From positions 18,678,097 through 18,742,096 of the forward strand of contig CM073324.1 of the NCBI GenBank assembly GCA_037043015.1: a stretch of DNA of 64,000 nucleotides. Reading direction: 5' to 3'. The DNA is from Bryum argenteum (lineage: Eukaryota > Streptophyta > Bryopsida > Bryales > Bryaceae). Positions 1-10,983 of this stretch are shown piece by piece; position 1 is the stretch's first letter, and each line of letters begins with the position of its first letter. The notes under the pieces are model-generated. The model saw only the letters and a list, made by a program, of their open reading frames with translations, was not told the DNA's origin and made no database searches. The translations under genes were made by a program, and so were the position numbers.

Positions 1-756
1 TGAGGTATTGTACGTGAATCTTGTATTTGGACAAGGTAATATCGTATTTAAATCAAGATTCTATGTTGGAATTTGAAGTGTCTCACATCATTTTGGGCCA
101 ATTAAAGTTGATACATGTGACATTTTTGCTTCAATATATTTATTTATATATGAATCCAAGGTCCACATAGGCTACTTCAAACAATAAAAAAACACCAAGA
201 ATTAAAATGATTATTTTGGAGCAAATTTTTTTACACTTCCAAGATTTATACTATGCAATCTCTAACATGATTGTATAGAGTTATTTCACTAGGATGCTCC
301 CTAGATTGTTTTCATAAAAGGAATGATTGATTTACTGAAGGCCTTCGGAAAGCTTATAAAATCATGGTAAGCCAATAGGCCATCTCGGAAATCCTTGGAC
401 TCTTTGTAGTCCGTTGTTTTGGAGGCGGTGCATTAGCAGGCCATACATTTCTTTTACAAGGCGACGTAATTGCAAAGTGATTTGATTGTGATTGAATGTC
501 GGTACCGTTTGCGTTTCCCACAACTATCGACAATGTTAACACAACATGCTAATGTCAATTTGCTTCTTGTGGTGTCCTCCATGCATGCTTTGTGCAATAA
601 CCTCTTGCCTCCAAATGCTCAAGATGCATTGTGTAAAATTGTTGTTATTCCGTGCGAAAATAAATCACAAACTGAGCATATGTATTTGTATTTCTTCCAT
701 CCCACGTTTCAACCATCCACCTACTTTGTCTTGTTACAAACTACATGACAATTCAT
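1..756. other. AT-rich sequence, no gene seen
   Basis: AT-rich sequence with only short overlapping ORFs that lack family motifs. I see no snRNA, tRNA or clear terminal inverted repeats. It ends where homology to the R2 repeat family begins. Confidence 0.5.
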
Positions 757-2085
757 AATTTTGTTTTTTCATCCATTTCTTACTCTAGAATAAAAAAAAA
801 CTTCTTCCTATTCAACTACACCATTTTGCATAATTAATATTGAATTATGCCATTATGCAACTAAAGTAGAGAAAATCTAAAAAGTGTGATTCATGGCAAC
901 CTTGCCTTTTAACACTAAAGCTTATATGTATTTGTACTTATTTAGAGCATTTTCTTATTGATCACTTGCATGTATTCGTTGAAAATGAAGAGTTAGGATC
1001 CGCTAAGGAGGATAATTTTTGTGTGGCTTGAGCTAAGAGTCTTCTCATCATGATTGATGCGTGTGTCGGTTCACTATTCTATTATCTCATTTTCTTGCTT
1101 GAAGGAGTGATATGTTCGCATTGTTAAATCCATAATTGCAATTTCCGTTTGGAAATACAATTTCAAAACGTTCTAAAATGATTTCTTGAAAAAGTTTTAA
1201 AACGTTTCAAAACACCATATAAAATACTTCAAAAGTACATTCTCACTTGCTTTGAGATATTGATTAAGAAAGTGATTCGAAAGGCACCATTAATTTTGTT
1301 GTACGTGTACAATCTTGCATACAACTCCAAGTCAAGAAATTTGTGCCTAGAAATTTTGTTCATAACTTCAATAATCACAATTCATTTTAACTCTGAAATA
1401 ATAAGGCTTTCAAAATAGGCGCGATGCATTCTGAAAGTGTGTCACTCACTTCTTTTAAAGTCTTGGGAATAGAGAGTTCGTAGTGTTGAGGATAGACGCT
1501 TCAAAACATGATTGGGATGAAACGTTCGTCTAGTTTTGGAACAAACAAGAAACATTTGTGAACTCCAGAACGGAATGGAATAGAACGTTTGTGTATGTTT
1601 CAAAACAAACAAGAGATGTTTATTAACGCAAAAATGGTTAGATTACATCTACATCTTTCCTTAATTGCAATACTTAACATTAGAATGGTTTGATTGGCAT
1701 CTTCTAAGATGTCACATAGATCATAGTGCCCTATTTTGACATGAAGGTTTGAAACTACATGTTAGTATCTCTACTAACTAGGGTGTTGAGTTATAAAAAA
1801 CATTGTTCGGTGATTAGATAACTTTGCTTATTTTCTAAAGAACGTTGTTGAAGCAAGTTCAAAGACGTTGTTTCACTTATATGCCGTTTGAGAAAAGAAC
1901 ATTGCAAACCCCTCACAAATTGTAGTCATGATGAGCAAAACCTACAAAGAAGCAAACTAAGACAACAAAATAGGTACAATCCTTGCAACTACTACCACTA
2001 ATTGTAGCTCTATATCATTATATTATCCATTAAAATCCACATTTATTTGTCGTTGCACTGAACTTTCATTTCAAAATGTTAAGGT

Positions 2086-2190
2086 GATGCAATGTCGGTG
2101 CAAGTTGAGGTTGAGATCCCCACACCAAGAGCTTATGTTGAAGAGTGCTGTGAGGAGGCCATTCTGATTGCCCCATGCACCAGTAGATTG
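2086..2190 (+). pseudogene. U5 upstream-region fragment (no RNA body)
   Basis: The segment from GATGCAATGTCGGTGCAAGT to GATTGCCCCATGCACC matches the conserved region lying about 60-180 bp upstream of the other U5 copies in this window. The TATA box and the whole RNA body are missing, so it can only be a promoter-side relic inside R2 copy 1. Confidence 0.7.
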
Positions 2191-2879
2191 TCTTAGAGAC
2201 TTCTGCCTAGCCTTGAGCCCTTACATAAAGTGTCCTTTATTAAAAGGGTTATGTATGGTCTGTCCTACTTTTAGACAAAATGTATGTTTTGAGATATTGT
2301 ACTTTTAAAAATAAGCTTCTATGCACAAATTTGTGCTCCTCGTGAACCAACATATTAGCTTAAGATGTTTAAAAGTTAATAGCATTTGAAGCTTTACCTC
2401 TTATGGTTATATGTTGCAAATGTGTTTAATCATCAAGATTTACTTCTTGTAATTTCAAGCCTTATACCTAGCCTTTTAGTTCTAAGAGTTGTTTGAAGTC
2501 CTAAACGTAGGATCTTAGAGTTAAACTTAATTTATCCGTACTACTTTAATCATCTTATTTGATTTGATTTTGAATATCTCATCATAATATCTAAAGTAGG
2601 GTAAGTGTATAATGTACAAAAGTTTTATTTAAGACTTTGGATTATATGAAACTATAGTAAGGGGTCAATCACTACAAGTTGGCCAAAGTTTAAAAATTTT
2701 ACAAAACAAGTATGATCCGCACAAAAGGCCACGTGCTCTTGTATGTTCAGGTTTCACCTACGTGTGTAATACTCAGAGTCACACGTGTTTCTTCAATCAT
2801 AAACTTGAGCATATTTCTCATGTTCTAATTACAAATTGGATTTAATATGTAAGATTGAACCACAATCTTTTTGCTTTGC

Positions 2880-3545
2880 ATTCGTCGCTGCCTCTCTCGC
2901 TTTAAGGCCATCCTTCTCGCATTTGGTCCCTTTGTCACCGCCTTTCTCGCTATTTATTTGCTTTGCATTTGTCGCCCGCCTCTCGCTCTTGCTCTAAGGC
3001 CATTCTTTTTGCATTTGGTCCCTTTATCGCCCCCTCTCTCCATATCTTTTAGCTTTGCATTCGTGCCGCTTCTCTCGTTCTAAGGCCATCCCTCTTGCTG
3101 ACCTTTTAGCTTTGCATTCGTGCCGCTTCTCTCGTTTTAAGGCCATCCCTCTTGCTGACGATTTTTGCATTTGGTCTCTTTCTCTTCCTTTGCGTCCCTT
3201 TCTCTTCCTTTGTGTCCATACTGCCTCTCTCGTTCTAAGGCCATCCCTCTTGCGGAGGATTTTTGCATTTGGTCCCTTTCTCTTCCTTTGCATTCATATG
3301 GCCTCTCTCGTTCTAAGGCCATCTCTCTCGCGGAGGATTTTTGCATTTCGTCCCTTTCTCTTGCTTTGCGTCCCTTTTTCTTTCTTTACAATTGTGCCGC
3401 CTCTCTCGTTCTAAGGCCATCCCTCTTGCGGAGGTTTTTGCATTTGGTCCCTTTCTCTTCCTTTGCATTCATGTCGCCTCTCTCCTTCTAAGGCCATTAC
3501 TCTTGCGGACGATTTTTGCATTTGGTCCCTTTCTCTTGCTTGCAT
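2880..3545 (+). repeat. CT-rich minisatellite inside R2 copy 1
   Basis: A block of about 55-90 bp is repeated imperfectly about eight times. Each block contains a form of CTCTCGTTCTAAGGCCATCC followed by GATTTTTGCATTTGGTCCC and CTTTCTCTTCC. Other R2 copies hold one to three such blocks, and copy 2 has instead expanded a shorter unit of about 20 bp (8870-8990). The Arg/Lys-rich and Ser/Phe/Leu-rich ORFs that cross this tract on both strands are by-products of the repeat. Confidence 0.85.
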
Positions 3546-4485
3546 TTGTGATGCACCTTTCTCACCGTAAGGACGTCCCTCACGCACGCTTCTCTTCGCT
3601 TTTCATTTGTGAGTGCATTTCTCCCTCGAAGGCCTTCCTTTCCCTCAAAAGCACTCCAATGGAGCCTAAAGTGTCACCCAAATACCACAATTACCGTTTA
3701 ATCAAATGTTGTAGTTACGTCTTGTCGACATATCATCAAGGGTTGATCAAAAAACCACCATATTCATTCCAATAGATAGGATCTGCTATTTTTCTTTTTT
3801 GTCATTGTTTTGCGCTAACATATTCTTGAGCCTTGGAGAGTTCAGATTCAACCTCGTTCAATGAAGCAGTAACAACAGCTCAATTTCTAGATAGCATTCC
3901 TGATGGCCGTTGTCTAATTGAAAACATTACTTATTTTCTTGAGAACATTGCTTAAACAAGTCATAAAACATTGCTTGACTTTAGCAACATTTACACAAAA
4001 GCAACGTTTGTCAGGTTGCAAAACCTCTCTTTTCTAGTAATGGACAACCGCAATAGCACGAACAGCATATGGAGAAGGCAAGCAACCAGCACTCATGCCG
4101 AAGGCGAGAACAACCCACGAAGAAGAAATGTACAACAGCAAAATTAGGTACTCAATTCTTGCGTCAACTAATCATTTAGTAACCATTGCTCAATCATTCA
4201 TTATGTACATTACTAAAATCCAGAAATTTTGTTGTCGAGCTGCAGATCATGAGCTCCCAGACCAGGACGGCGGACGAAGCAATGAACTGCATCGGTAGAT
4301 AGATTGATGACGAGCTCGACTTTGGCAGTTGCATCACGATTTCAACACACGATTTCAACACATAAAAGCTCCACGTAGTTTCATTCGACTCTCCACATTC
4401 AGTTTGTGAATCGTCAACACCTGCTTTTTAATCTTAGTCCTTGTTCTGAGCAGTAGTAATTCAGTACCTTACGGGAGAGCACTTT

Positions 4486-4664
4486 CATTGCAAAATGTCG
4501 CAAGTGATGCAATGTCAGTGCAAGTCGAGATTGAGAGTCGCAGACCGAGAGCTTCAGTTGGAGAGCGTGCTGGTAAGTAGGGGGGGCCGTAATTGCCCCA
4601 TGCGCATTGCACCTTCCATCTTCCCTGCCTGCTTACAATACCCACCGCACCTTCTCCGAGGAGG
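4486..4664 (+). promoter_or_regulatory. U5 copy A upstream region
   Basis: Conserved U5-family upstream block of about 180 bp. It contains a TGCCCCATGCGC-like element about 65-70 bp before the RNA start and a degenerate TATA box (CTTACAATA, 4632-4640) at about -30. Plant snRNA genes use an upstream sequence element plus TATA in this arrangement. The upstream element here matches the angiosperm consensus only loosely. Confidence 0.55.
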
Positions 4665-4784
4665 ATGTGAGGCCGGGTGCCCAGCACAGAGCGAACTATT
4701 CTTTCGCCTTTTACTAAAGAATTCCGTGCGCTTGGGACACTCACCGGCATACCCCATTTTTTGGACTGCCCCTCACCGGGGCCC
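4665..4784 (+). ncRNA. U5 snRNA-like gene, copy A
   Basis: A 120-nt U5-like RNA. It has stem Ic (ATTCTTT/AAAGAAT) closing the invariant 11-nt loop I CGCCTTTTACT, then a CCATTTTTTGG Sm-type site (about 4754-4764) and a 3' hairpin CCCCTCACCGGGG. U5 loop I aligns exon ends in the spliceosome. This copy has an inserted T in the right arm of stem Ib (GCTTGGG) and a weak TATA box, so it may be inactive. Confidence 0.8.
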
Positions 4785-5203
4785 ATCAATAAGACTCCCA
4801 AACTGGACTATTGCAAAGGCGTTTTTGCTCCCCTTCCGCCCTCGTCGTCTGTCACTACTTGGCTTCAATGAAAACCTGAGCCCTTGTCGATCTGAAAAAC
4901 AAGGCAAAAGCATAGTATTACAATCATGCCCGATTCGTGTCTTCAAAGAGGATTATTTTATTTCGAAATCCACTGCTAGATTTCTTATACTTCATTTGTA
5001 CTTTTGTTGGATATCAACATGTTTGTGGAAATACCACAGCCAATCTGATCTTTTCTTTTAAATTTGAGATGACGATCTATTACTTTCATCAACTTGTCAT
5101 ATACGTGTGACATCATCACGGAAACTAAGCTTATTGGATGAGTATTGCATCAATACTGGTTATAATTGGTCCGAATGGCACCTGAATTTTGTGGTCTCGT
5201 TGG

Positions 5204-5824
5204 GGCAATGGTAAGCTTGGGGTATCACTTTTTGGACACACTAATTAGGTTATTTTTATTGAAAGCCTCCAAAGTTTGTCTAATTTAGTCATTTTAATCA
5301 AGTAAAAAGACCCTAAAATAGAAAATAAAATATCATGCACCTCACTAAAATCAAAGTATATATGCCTATAGATTTTCTTTTAGATTTTTTATTTTTTTTG
5401 GATCCATTCATAGATGAGGGAAAAAGTGTTGAATTTGGGGATTTGCAGGCATTATAGTGCACAATGAATTAATTTTTTTATTATAAAATAAATTATTTTG
5501 TATTCTATACAAGAAGATGTAGGTCATATTCAAAAATTATATTAAAATAAAAATGGTTGATATTCCATTTGCTTGATTCTATGGATTTTAGATTATTGGG
5601 ACATGACTTACTTTTTCAACTAAAAAATCAAATAAAATTACTTTAAAATATTTTTTTTAATTTCTAATTTTTTTTCTTGATACATTATAAGTATAGACAA
5701 CTAAAACCACATCTAATGAAGTCTTATTGTATTACAGTTTAAAAATGGATATGTTTGTCACACCAGCATAGAGTGCAATTGTTCATGGGACAACCTTTTT
5801 GGGTACCCCAACCAGACTATCACC
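5204..5824. mobile_element. Candidate MITE in a U5 spacer
   Basis: The spacer between U5 copies A and B matches the inverted spacer at 17,370-17,700, but about 620 bp of extra AT-rich DNA interrupts it. The empty site reads GGTCTCGTTGTGCTTGTAG. Here GTTG is repeated on both sides, giving a target duplication of about 4 bp. The ends GGGCAATGGTAAGCTTGGGG and the reverse complement of the right end, GGGTGATAGTCTGGTTGGGG, form an imperfect terminal inverted repeat. There is no coding capacity. The superfamily is not assignable with confidence. Confidence 0.7.
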
Positions 5825-6056
5825 CGTTGTGCTTGTAGCTTCTGCAAGATCCGGTTCAATTTGCACGTACTGGAGTGCAATTTCACTGCAAGATGTTGAA
5901 GGTGATGCAACGTGCAAGTTGAGATTGAGGTTCGCACACCAAGTCCTTCAGTTGGAGAGCCTGCGGATGAGCACGGAATTGTAACTGCCCCATGCAGATT
6001 GCAGCTTCAATCTCCCATGGCTGCTTATAATAACCACTGCACCTTCCCTAGGGAGG

Positions 6057-6761
6057 ATGTGAAGCAGGATGGTCAGCACAGAGTGAACTAATCTTTCGCC
6101 TTTTACTAAAGAATACCGTGCGTTGGGTTAACTCACCGGCATAAGGTCGAGGAACCCATAGTCGATAAGTTAAAGCGATTTGCATAGTAGAAGTTGTCTT
6201 ACTCATGGGGATAAATTTTTCTCAAGGAAATAAGGTTTAGGTAGAATGCACATTTTTCCAAATTTTTTTCTCAAAATTGAAATTACCACAAATTAAAAAG
6301 GTGAAAAGTTGATCCGGACTCGTTACTAATATGTAGCTTCACCTGTAACCGATAACTATGAGACTAGTTCACAAACACAAATTCACGAATTCCCGTGATG
6401 GAAACTGATGTAATTGAGCTAATCACATAACTAATAGTTGATACCGTCGTTCAGTAGAGGCCGGTCATGCTTAAAGCCGAGCACAAGGCTAACAATAACC
6501 AAGGAGTCCGAAGTTGGAAAACCAACACACCATGGCACCTAATTTTGCTGCTTAATTTAGTGCAGCCATTCAAATCCAGGAAGCCACCATGCACAATCAC
6601 AAAAAGTTGCCATGATTTTCAGTGTTTGCCAAAACCAAATGTCGACAATTGGTCAATCAGACCGTGGCAATTGGGGAGTCTACAACTTGGGCATGGGGAC
6701 TATATCGACTATGGGTTCCTCTACCTTACCCTTTTTTTTGGACTGCCCCTCACCGGGGCCC
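6057..6761 (+). pseudogene. U5 snRNA copy B, split by a MITE
   Basis: The 5' part (6057-6143) holds the stem arms, loop I CGCCTTTTACT and the right arm ending CCGGCATA. The 3' part (6727-6761) has the U-run and the 3' hairpin CCCCTCACCGGGG. A 583-bp element with TA target duplication lies between. Removing the element and one TA restores exactly 120 nt, the length of copies A and F. The stem arms have additional substitutions (GAAGCAGGATGGTCAGC). TATAATAA lies at about -32. The copy is interrupted before the Sm site, so it should not make a stable snRNA. Confidence 0.85.
6144..6726. mobile_element. 583-bp MITE with TA target duplication
   Basis: Terminal inverted repeats of 24 bp (left end 6144-6167, starting AGGTCGAGGAACCCATAGTC; right end 6703-6726) match at 23 of 24 positions. 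The flanking dinucleotide TA (6142-6143 and 6727-6728) is the target duplication. A TA duplication points to the Tc1/mariner superfamily, but the termini are not the classical Stowaway sequence. No transposase is encoded, so it would be non-autonomous. Confidence 0.9.
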
Positions 6762-7020
6762 ATCAATAAAACTCCCAAACTTGGACTAATCCAAAGGCAT
6801 TTTTGCTCCCCTTCCGCCCTCAACGTCTGTCATTTCTTGGCTTCAACTACTATGAATGCTCAATACAATAAGTGGAAGGCACCGGGTCATATTCGGACTG
6901 CAGATACTCATCATTCGGATTAAGAACTGATTACAATGGTTCTCTTCTACTAAACAACAGACACTACACAGGAGCAAGAGATCTACAGAAGGGCTGAATA
7001 GTTAATTATTCCAGGATCAT
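6762..7020 (+). repeat. Duplicate of PPR-gene downstream flank
   Basis: From CATCAATAAAACTCCCAAAC to near 7015 the sequence matches 16,385-16,640 and, in reverse complement, 21,715-21,975 just downstream of the PPR gene. The shared text includes TCGTCTGTCAT/TTCTTGGCTTCAACTAC-like and AAGAGATCTACAGAAGGG-like stretches. It contains no coding sequence. Confidence 0.8.
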
Positions 7021-7958
7021 CCAGATAATTTGTCTTCTTACAACTGTAGCTTTGTTTTTTCATCCATCTCTTACTCTTAAAGCGGAATTCTTTTCATCCA
7101 TGCCCTTTCGCAAGTGAAAGAACAAAAATCTAAAAGCAGTGAAATACTTTTATAAGTACAAATACATTGATATAAGCTTATATCAGTGTATTTGTACTTA
7201 TTTAGAGCAATTTCTTATTGATCACTTGCATGTATACATTGGAAATGGACATGAGCATGGTTAGGATCTGCTAGGCAGGATATTGTTTTGTGTAGCTCGA
7301 GCTAAGAGCTTCCGGGCGTGATTAAAGCGTGTCGGTTCGCTGTTCTAAGATCTCATTTTCTCGCTTGAAGGAGTGATATGTTTGATTTGTTAATCCGTAA
7401 TTGTAATTTCTGTTTGGAAATAAAGTTTCAAAACGTTATGGAATAAGTTTTTGAAAAAGCTTGAAAACGTTTTGGAATAAATTTATGAAAATCTTCATAT
7501 CGTTTCAAAACACAATGTAAATCACCTCAGAAGTACATCTTCACTTGCTTTGAGATATTGATTAGAAAAGTGATTAGAAACACGTCATTAATTTGTTTGT
7601 ACGTGTACAATCCTTGCATACAACTCCAAGTCAAGGGCTTTGTGCCTCAAAATTTTGTTTATAACTTAAATAATCACAATGTATTTTTACTCTGAAATGA
7701 TGAGGCTTTCAAAGTAGGTGCAATGCATTTCGAAAGTGTGTCACTCACTTCTTTAGAAATCTTGGAAATAGATAGTAAGTAGGTTGAGAATAGTGTGTCA
7801 AAACATAATTGAAAACATAATTGGGACAAAACGTTTGAGTAGTTTTGAAACGAACAAGAAATGTTTGTTAACGCGAGAATGGGATGGAACATAATGTTTG
7901 TGTACGTTTCGAAACAAACAAGAAACGTTTATTAACGCAAAAATGGTTAGATTACATC

Positions 7959-8201
7959 TATCCTCAATTCTGTTAAAATGGCGTTATTCCTATAAAGTGG
8001 TGCTTTTTGGTGTGCTTAAAATGAAAAAAGTAATGTTGGTTTTTGTCAAGTTTTGACACGATAGGGTAAATATTTCTAACCCCATTTCAAAAACAACTAT
8101 ATTTTTTGAACGGCCGTTCAGGGATATTGCCCTTTGACTATGTTTGAAGGTCAAAAACCATAAAAATGTGTGATATTATGGAAATTTTGGTAATATTACA
8201 G
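7959..8201. mobile_element. MITE left half (TTAAAATGGC family)
   Basis: Starts with the family left terminus CCTCAATTCTGTTAAAATGG and ends in GAAATTTTGGTAATATTACAG without a right terminus. The last 110 bp match 10,275-10,382, which belongs to a copy that has only the right terminus. Confidence 0.6.
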
Positions 8202-9813
8202 TACTTAGTAGAGATACTAAGTGGGGTGTTGAGTTACCCCTTCCAATTCCATATAAGTGCGTGAGGTTAGAAACTCCTATCGATAACCCTACTTGACGAA
8301 GGTTCTAAAAAATCTCCTTTGTTCTAAGAAGTTTTACCTCTTATAATTATTTATATGTTGCAAATTTGTTTAATTATCAAGATTCATTTCTTGTAATTTC
8401 AAGCCTTATACCTAGCCTTTTAGTTCTAAGAGTTGTTTGAAATTCTAAATGTAGGATCTTAGAGTTGAATTTAATTTATCGGTAATATTTTAATCATCTA
8501 CACTTGATTTGATTTTGAATATCACATCATAATATCTAAAATAGGGTAGATGTATGTTGTACAAAAGTTTTATTCAAGAGTTTGGATTATATAATACTAT
8601 AGGGGTCAATCACTACAAATTAGCCGAAGTTTAAAACTATTACAAAACAAGTACGACTTGGGCAAAAGGCCGTGTGCCGTAGTATGTTCAAGTTTCACCC
8701 ACGTGTGTACTACACACGCTCACACGCATTTTTTCGGGCATAAAATTGAGCATATTTCTCATGTTGTAATACTACAAATTGGATTCGATATGTAAGATTG
8801 AACCACAATCTTTTTGCTTTGCATTCGTCGCCGCCTATCTCGCTTTGGAGCCATCCTTCTCGCATTTGGTCATTTGTAGCCGCCTCTCTCGCTTTGTCGC
8901 TGCCTCTCTCGGTTTGTCGCCGCCTCTCTCGGTTTGTCGCCGCCTCTCTCGTTTGTCGCCGCTTCTCTCGCTATCTTTTTTCTTTGCACTTGTCGCCACC
9001 TCTCTCGCTTTGAGGCCATCCTTCTCGCATTTGGTCCCTTTCTCTTGCTTTGCATTCGTGATCACATTTCTCACCCCTAAGGCTGTCGCCCACGCATGTT
9101 TTCTTCGCTTTCTCTTTCTTACTGCATTTCTCGCTCGAAAGCCTTCCCTTTCCCTCAAAACCACTCCAATGAACCCTAAGTAAGTTTGTTTCTAGTCACC
9201 CAAATACCACAATAATCGTTATGTCAAATGTTGTAGTTACGTCTTGTCGACATATCATCGAGGGTAGGTCAAACAAACACTATGTTCACTCCAATAGGAT
9301 ATGCCACTTTTCTACTTTTTGTCATTGTGTTGTGCTAACATATTCTTGAGCCGTGAGTAGTTTAGATTCAACTTCGTTCTACTAAGCAATAACAACTGCA
9401 GAGTTTCTAGATAGCATTGGTGATGGCTGTTGTCTAATTGAAAAAATTGTTTTCTTTCTCAAGAACATTGGTGATTGCTCAAGCAAGTTCTAGAACATTG
9501 TTAGACTTTAGCAACATTTACACAAAAGCAACGTTTGTTTGTCTAGTTCCAAACCCTCTCTTTTCTCTATTTTCCTTCTTTTCCAGTAGTGGAGGACGTA
9601 GGCAAGATGACGGACGACCATAGCACCGACCTCCTCATGCATCTCCTCATGCATCTGGAGAAGGGAAGCAACCAACACCGATGTCGACGGCAAGCACATC
9701 AGCGCAACCTACAAAGAAGAAATGTAAAACAACAAAATTAGGTACTTAATTCTTGCGTCAACTAATCATTTAGTTACCATTGAAGTGCACTCAAGTATTC
9801 ATTATGTACATTA

Positions 9814-10073
9814 ATCCTCTATTCCGTTAAAATGGCGTTACATATGCCGCTAAAATGGCACACCTCAACTTTCTAAATTGCAGTTCAAGAACCATGTGAT
9901 ATAACAGAATTTGAAGGTGATATGTAGGAAATGAGTGACAATGTATATAAAGGAGTGGTATTATTTGAAAAATTGTGATATTACAAAATACACCATTCTA
10001 AGTGAGCAAGTTTGTAAGATTTGGTGTGAAAAAATGGCACATAGCATAGTGCCATTTTAAGGAAATTGAGGTA
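9814..10073. mobile_element. 260-bp MITE in the R2 intron, copy 2
   Basis: Terminal inverted repeats CCTCTATTCCGTTAAAATGG at the left and the complement of GCCATTTTAAGGAAATTGAG at the right enclose about 260 bp without coding capacity. R2 copy 1 shows the uninterrupted intron sequence GTACATTACTAAAATCC (about 4205-4221). The target site is TTA/TTTA-like. The same element sits at the same site in R2 copy 3. Confidence 0.85.
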
Positions 10074-10274
10074 ATTTACTAAAATCCAAATTTTTTGTTG
10101 TCAAGCTGTAGATCATGAGCTCCGAGACCAGGAGGGCGGACAAAACATGAGCTGCTGCATCGGTAGATAGATTGATGACGAGCTCGATTCTGGGGAGTTG
10201 CATCACGATGTCAACACCCAAAAGCTCCACATAGTTTCATTCGATTCTCCACATTTTCTTAATGGTTGTTAAAA

Positions 10275-10547
10275 AACAACAATGTTTTTGAACGACCGTT
10301 CATAAATATTGCCCTTTGACTATGTCCAAAGGTCAAAAAACATAAAAATGTGTGATATTATGGAAATTTTGGTGATATTACAGAAATCATTTTATATTGG
10401 AGAGTACATGTGTGATATTAATAAACATGCCATTTCGTAGGCATAAATACTTCTGAACTTCAGTTCAAAAATATGCTTGTAAAATGGCACGTTTGCACAA
10501 TTTGGCACTTTAGCTTTGCCAAAATGGTCATTTTAACGGAAGTGAGG
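10275..10547. mobile_element. MITE right half (TTAAAATGGC family)
   Basis: Shares 110 bp with 8090-8201 and ends in the family right terminus TCATTTTAACGGAAGTGAGG. No left terminus is present; the left edge abuts the end of R2 copy 2. Confidence 0.6.
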
Positions 10548-10929
10548 TTCTTTGGTTATTCTTGTGCATATGATGTTTTTGGGATTGTTTATGAGTGCTA
10601 TTTAAGGCCATATTTGCAACCTTACTATCTGCAACTTAGAGTAAGTTCAACAAAGAGATTAAAATACCACGCATATAATGTACCTAACAGACTTAGGTAG
10701 TAAAATTTTATGTTGTCAAGATGAATGTGTGATATTGTTCCTAAAGAATTGAATCTCAAAGAAAAAAATTTGTACAATTGTGCATCCCAATACTCCATGC
10801 CCCTTTTGAAAACCAACCCCTTCAACCATGATAGCATGCATTATAGTCATGACTCTATATTGCTAAGTCAATCCCAAACGCTGCAAAATTGTAACTTAAA
10901 AAAAAATTTAAAAAAAAAATAAAAATAAA

Positions 10930-10934
<5 letters not shown>

Positions 10935-10979
<45 letters not shown>
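10935..10979. repeat. (TA)n microsatellite
   Basis: About 22 uninterrupted TA units following an A-rich stretch, within R2 copy 3. The minus R2 copies have A/T-rich homopolymer runs at the matching place instead. Confidence 0.95.

Positions 10980-10983
<4 letters not shown>

Larger units (their letters stand above)
757..4440 (+). repeat. R2 dispersed repeat, copy 1
   Basis: This is the longest copy of the R2 repeat. Its left part (757-1640) matches 7047-7970. Its middle, from the motif AACCACAATCTTTTTGC near 2855, matches 8795, 11740 and the minus-strand copies near 25,290 and 39,330. Its right end (about 3790-4440) carries the ORF remnant and intron described for the minus copies. Relative to those, the ORF exon is interrupted after the codons for IPDGR near 3910. 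A promoter-side piece of the U5 family lies within it at about 2086-2190. No transposase or reverse transcriptase is recognisable, so the element class is unknown. Confidence 0.75.
7047..10262 (+). repeat. R2 dispersed repeat, copy 2
   Basis: Second + strand copy of R2, aligned to copy 1 from TTTTTTCATCCATCTCTTAC. It contains the CT-rich tract (8800-9170), the ORF-end exon with AGCAAC..CCAACACC near 9660-9735, the conserved donor AAAATTAG|GTACTTAAT and the last exon near 10,110-10,170. It has two MITE-related insertions (7959-8201 and 9814-10,073) that copy 1 lacks. Confidence 0.75.

Noticed and set aside
3024-3491. Several overlapping ORFs on both strands rich in Arg/Lys/Glu or Ser/Phe/Leu (also 8779-9183 and 25,108-25,337)
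   Set aside because: Produced by the CT-rich minisatellite of R2; frames change between units and copies.
4554-4757. ORFs across U5 loci with text such as GYAGEC..FSKRRKNSSLC (also at 14,404, 16,091, 17,812, 23,383)
   Set aside because: They are the complement of the U5 loop and stem; similarity among them reflects RNA gene copies, not protein conservation.
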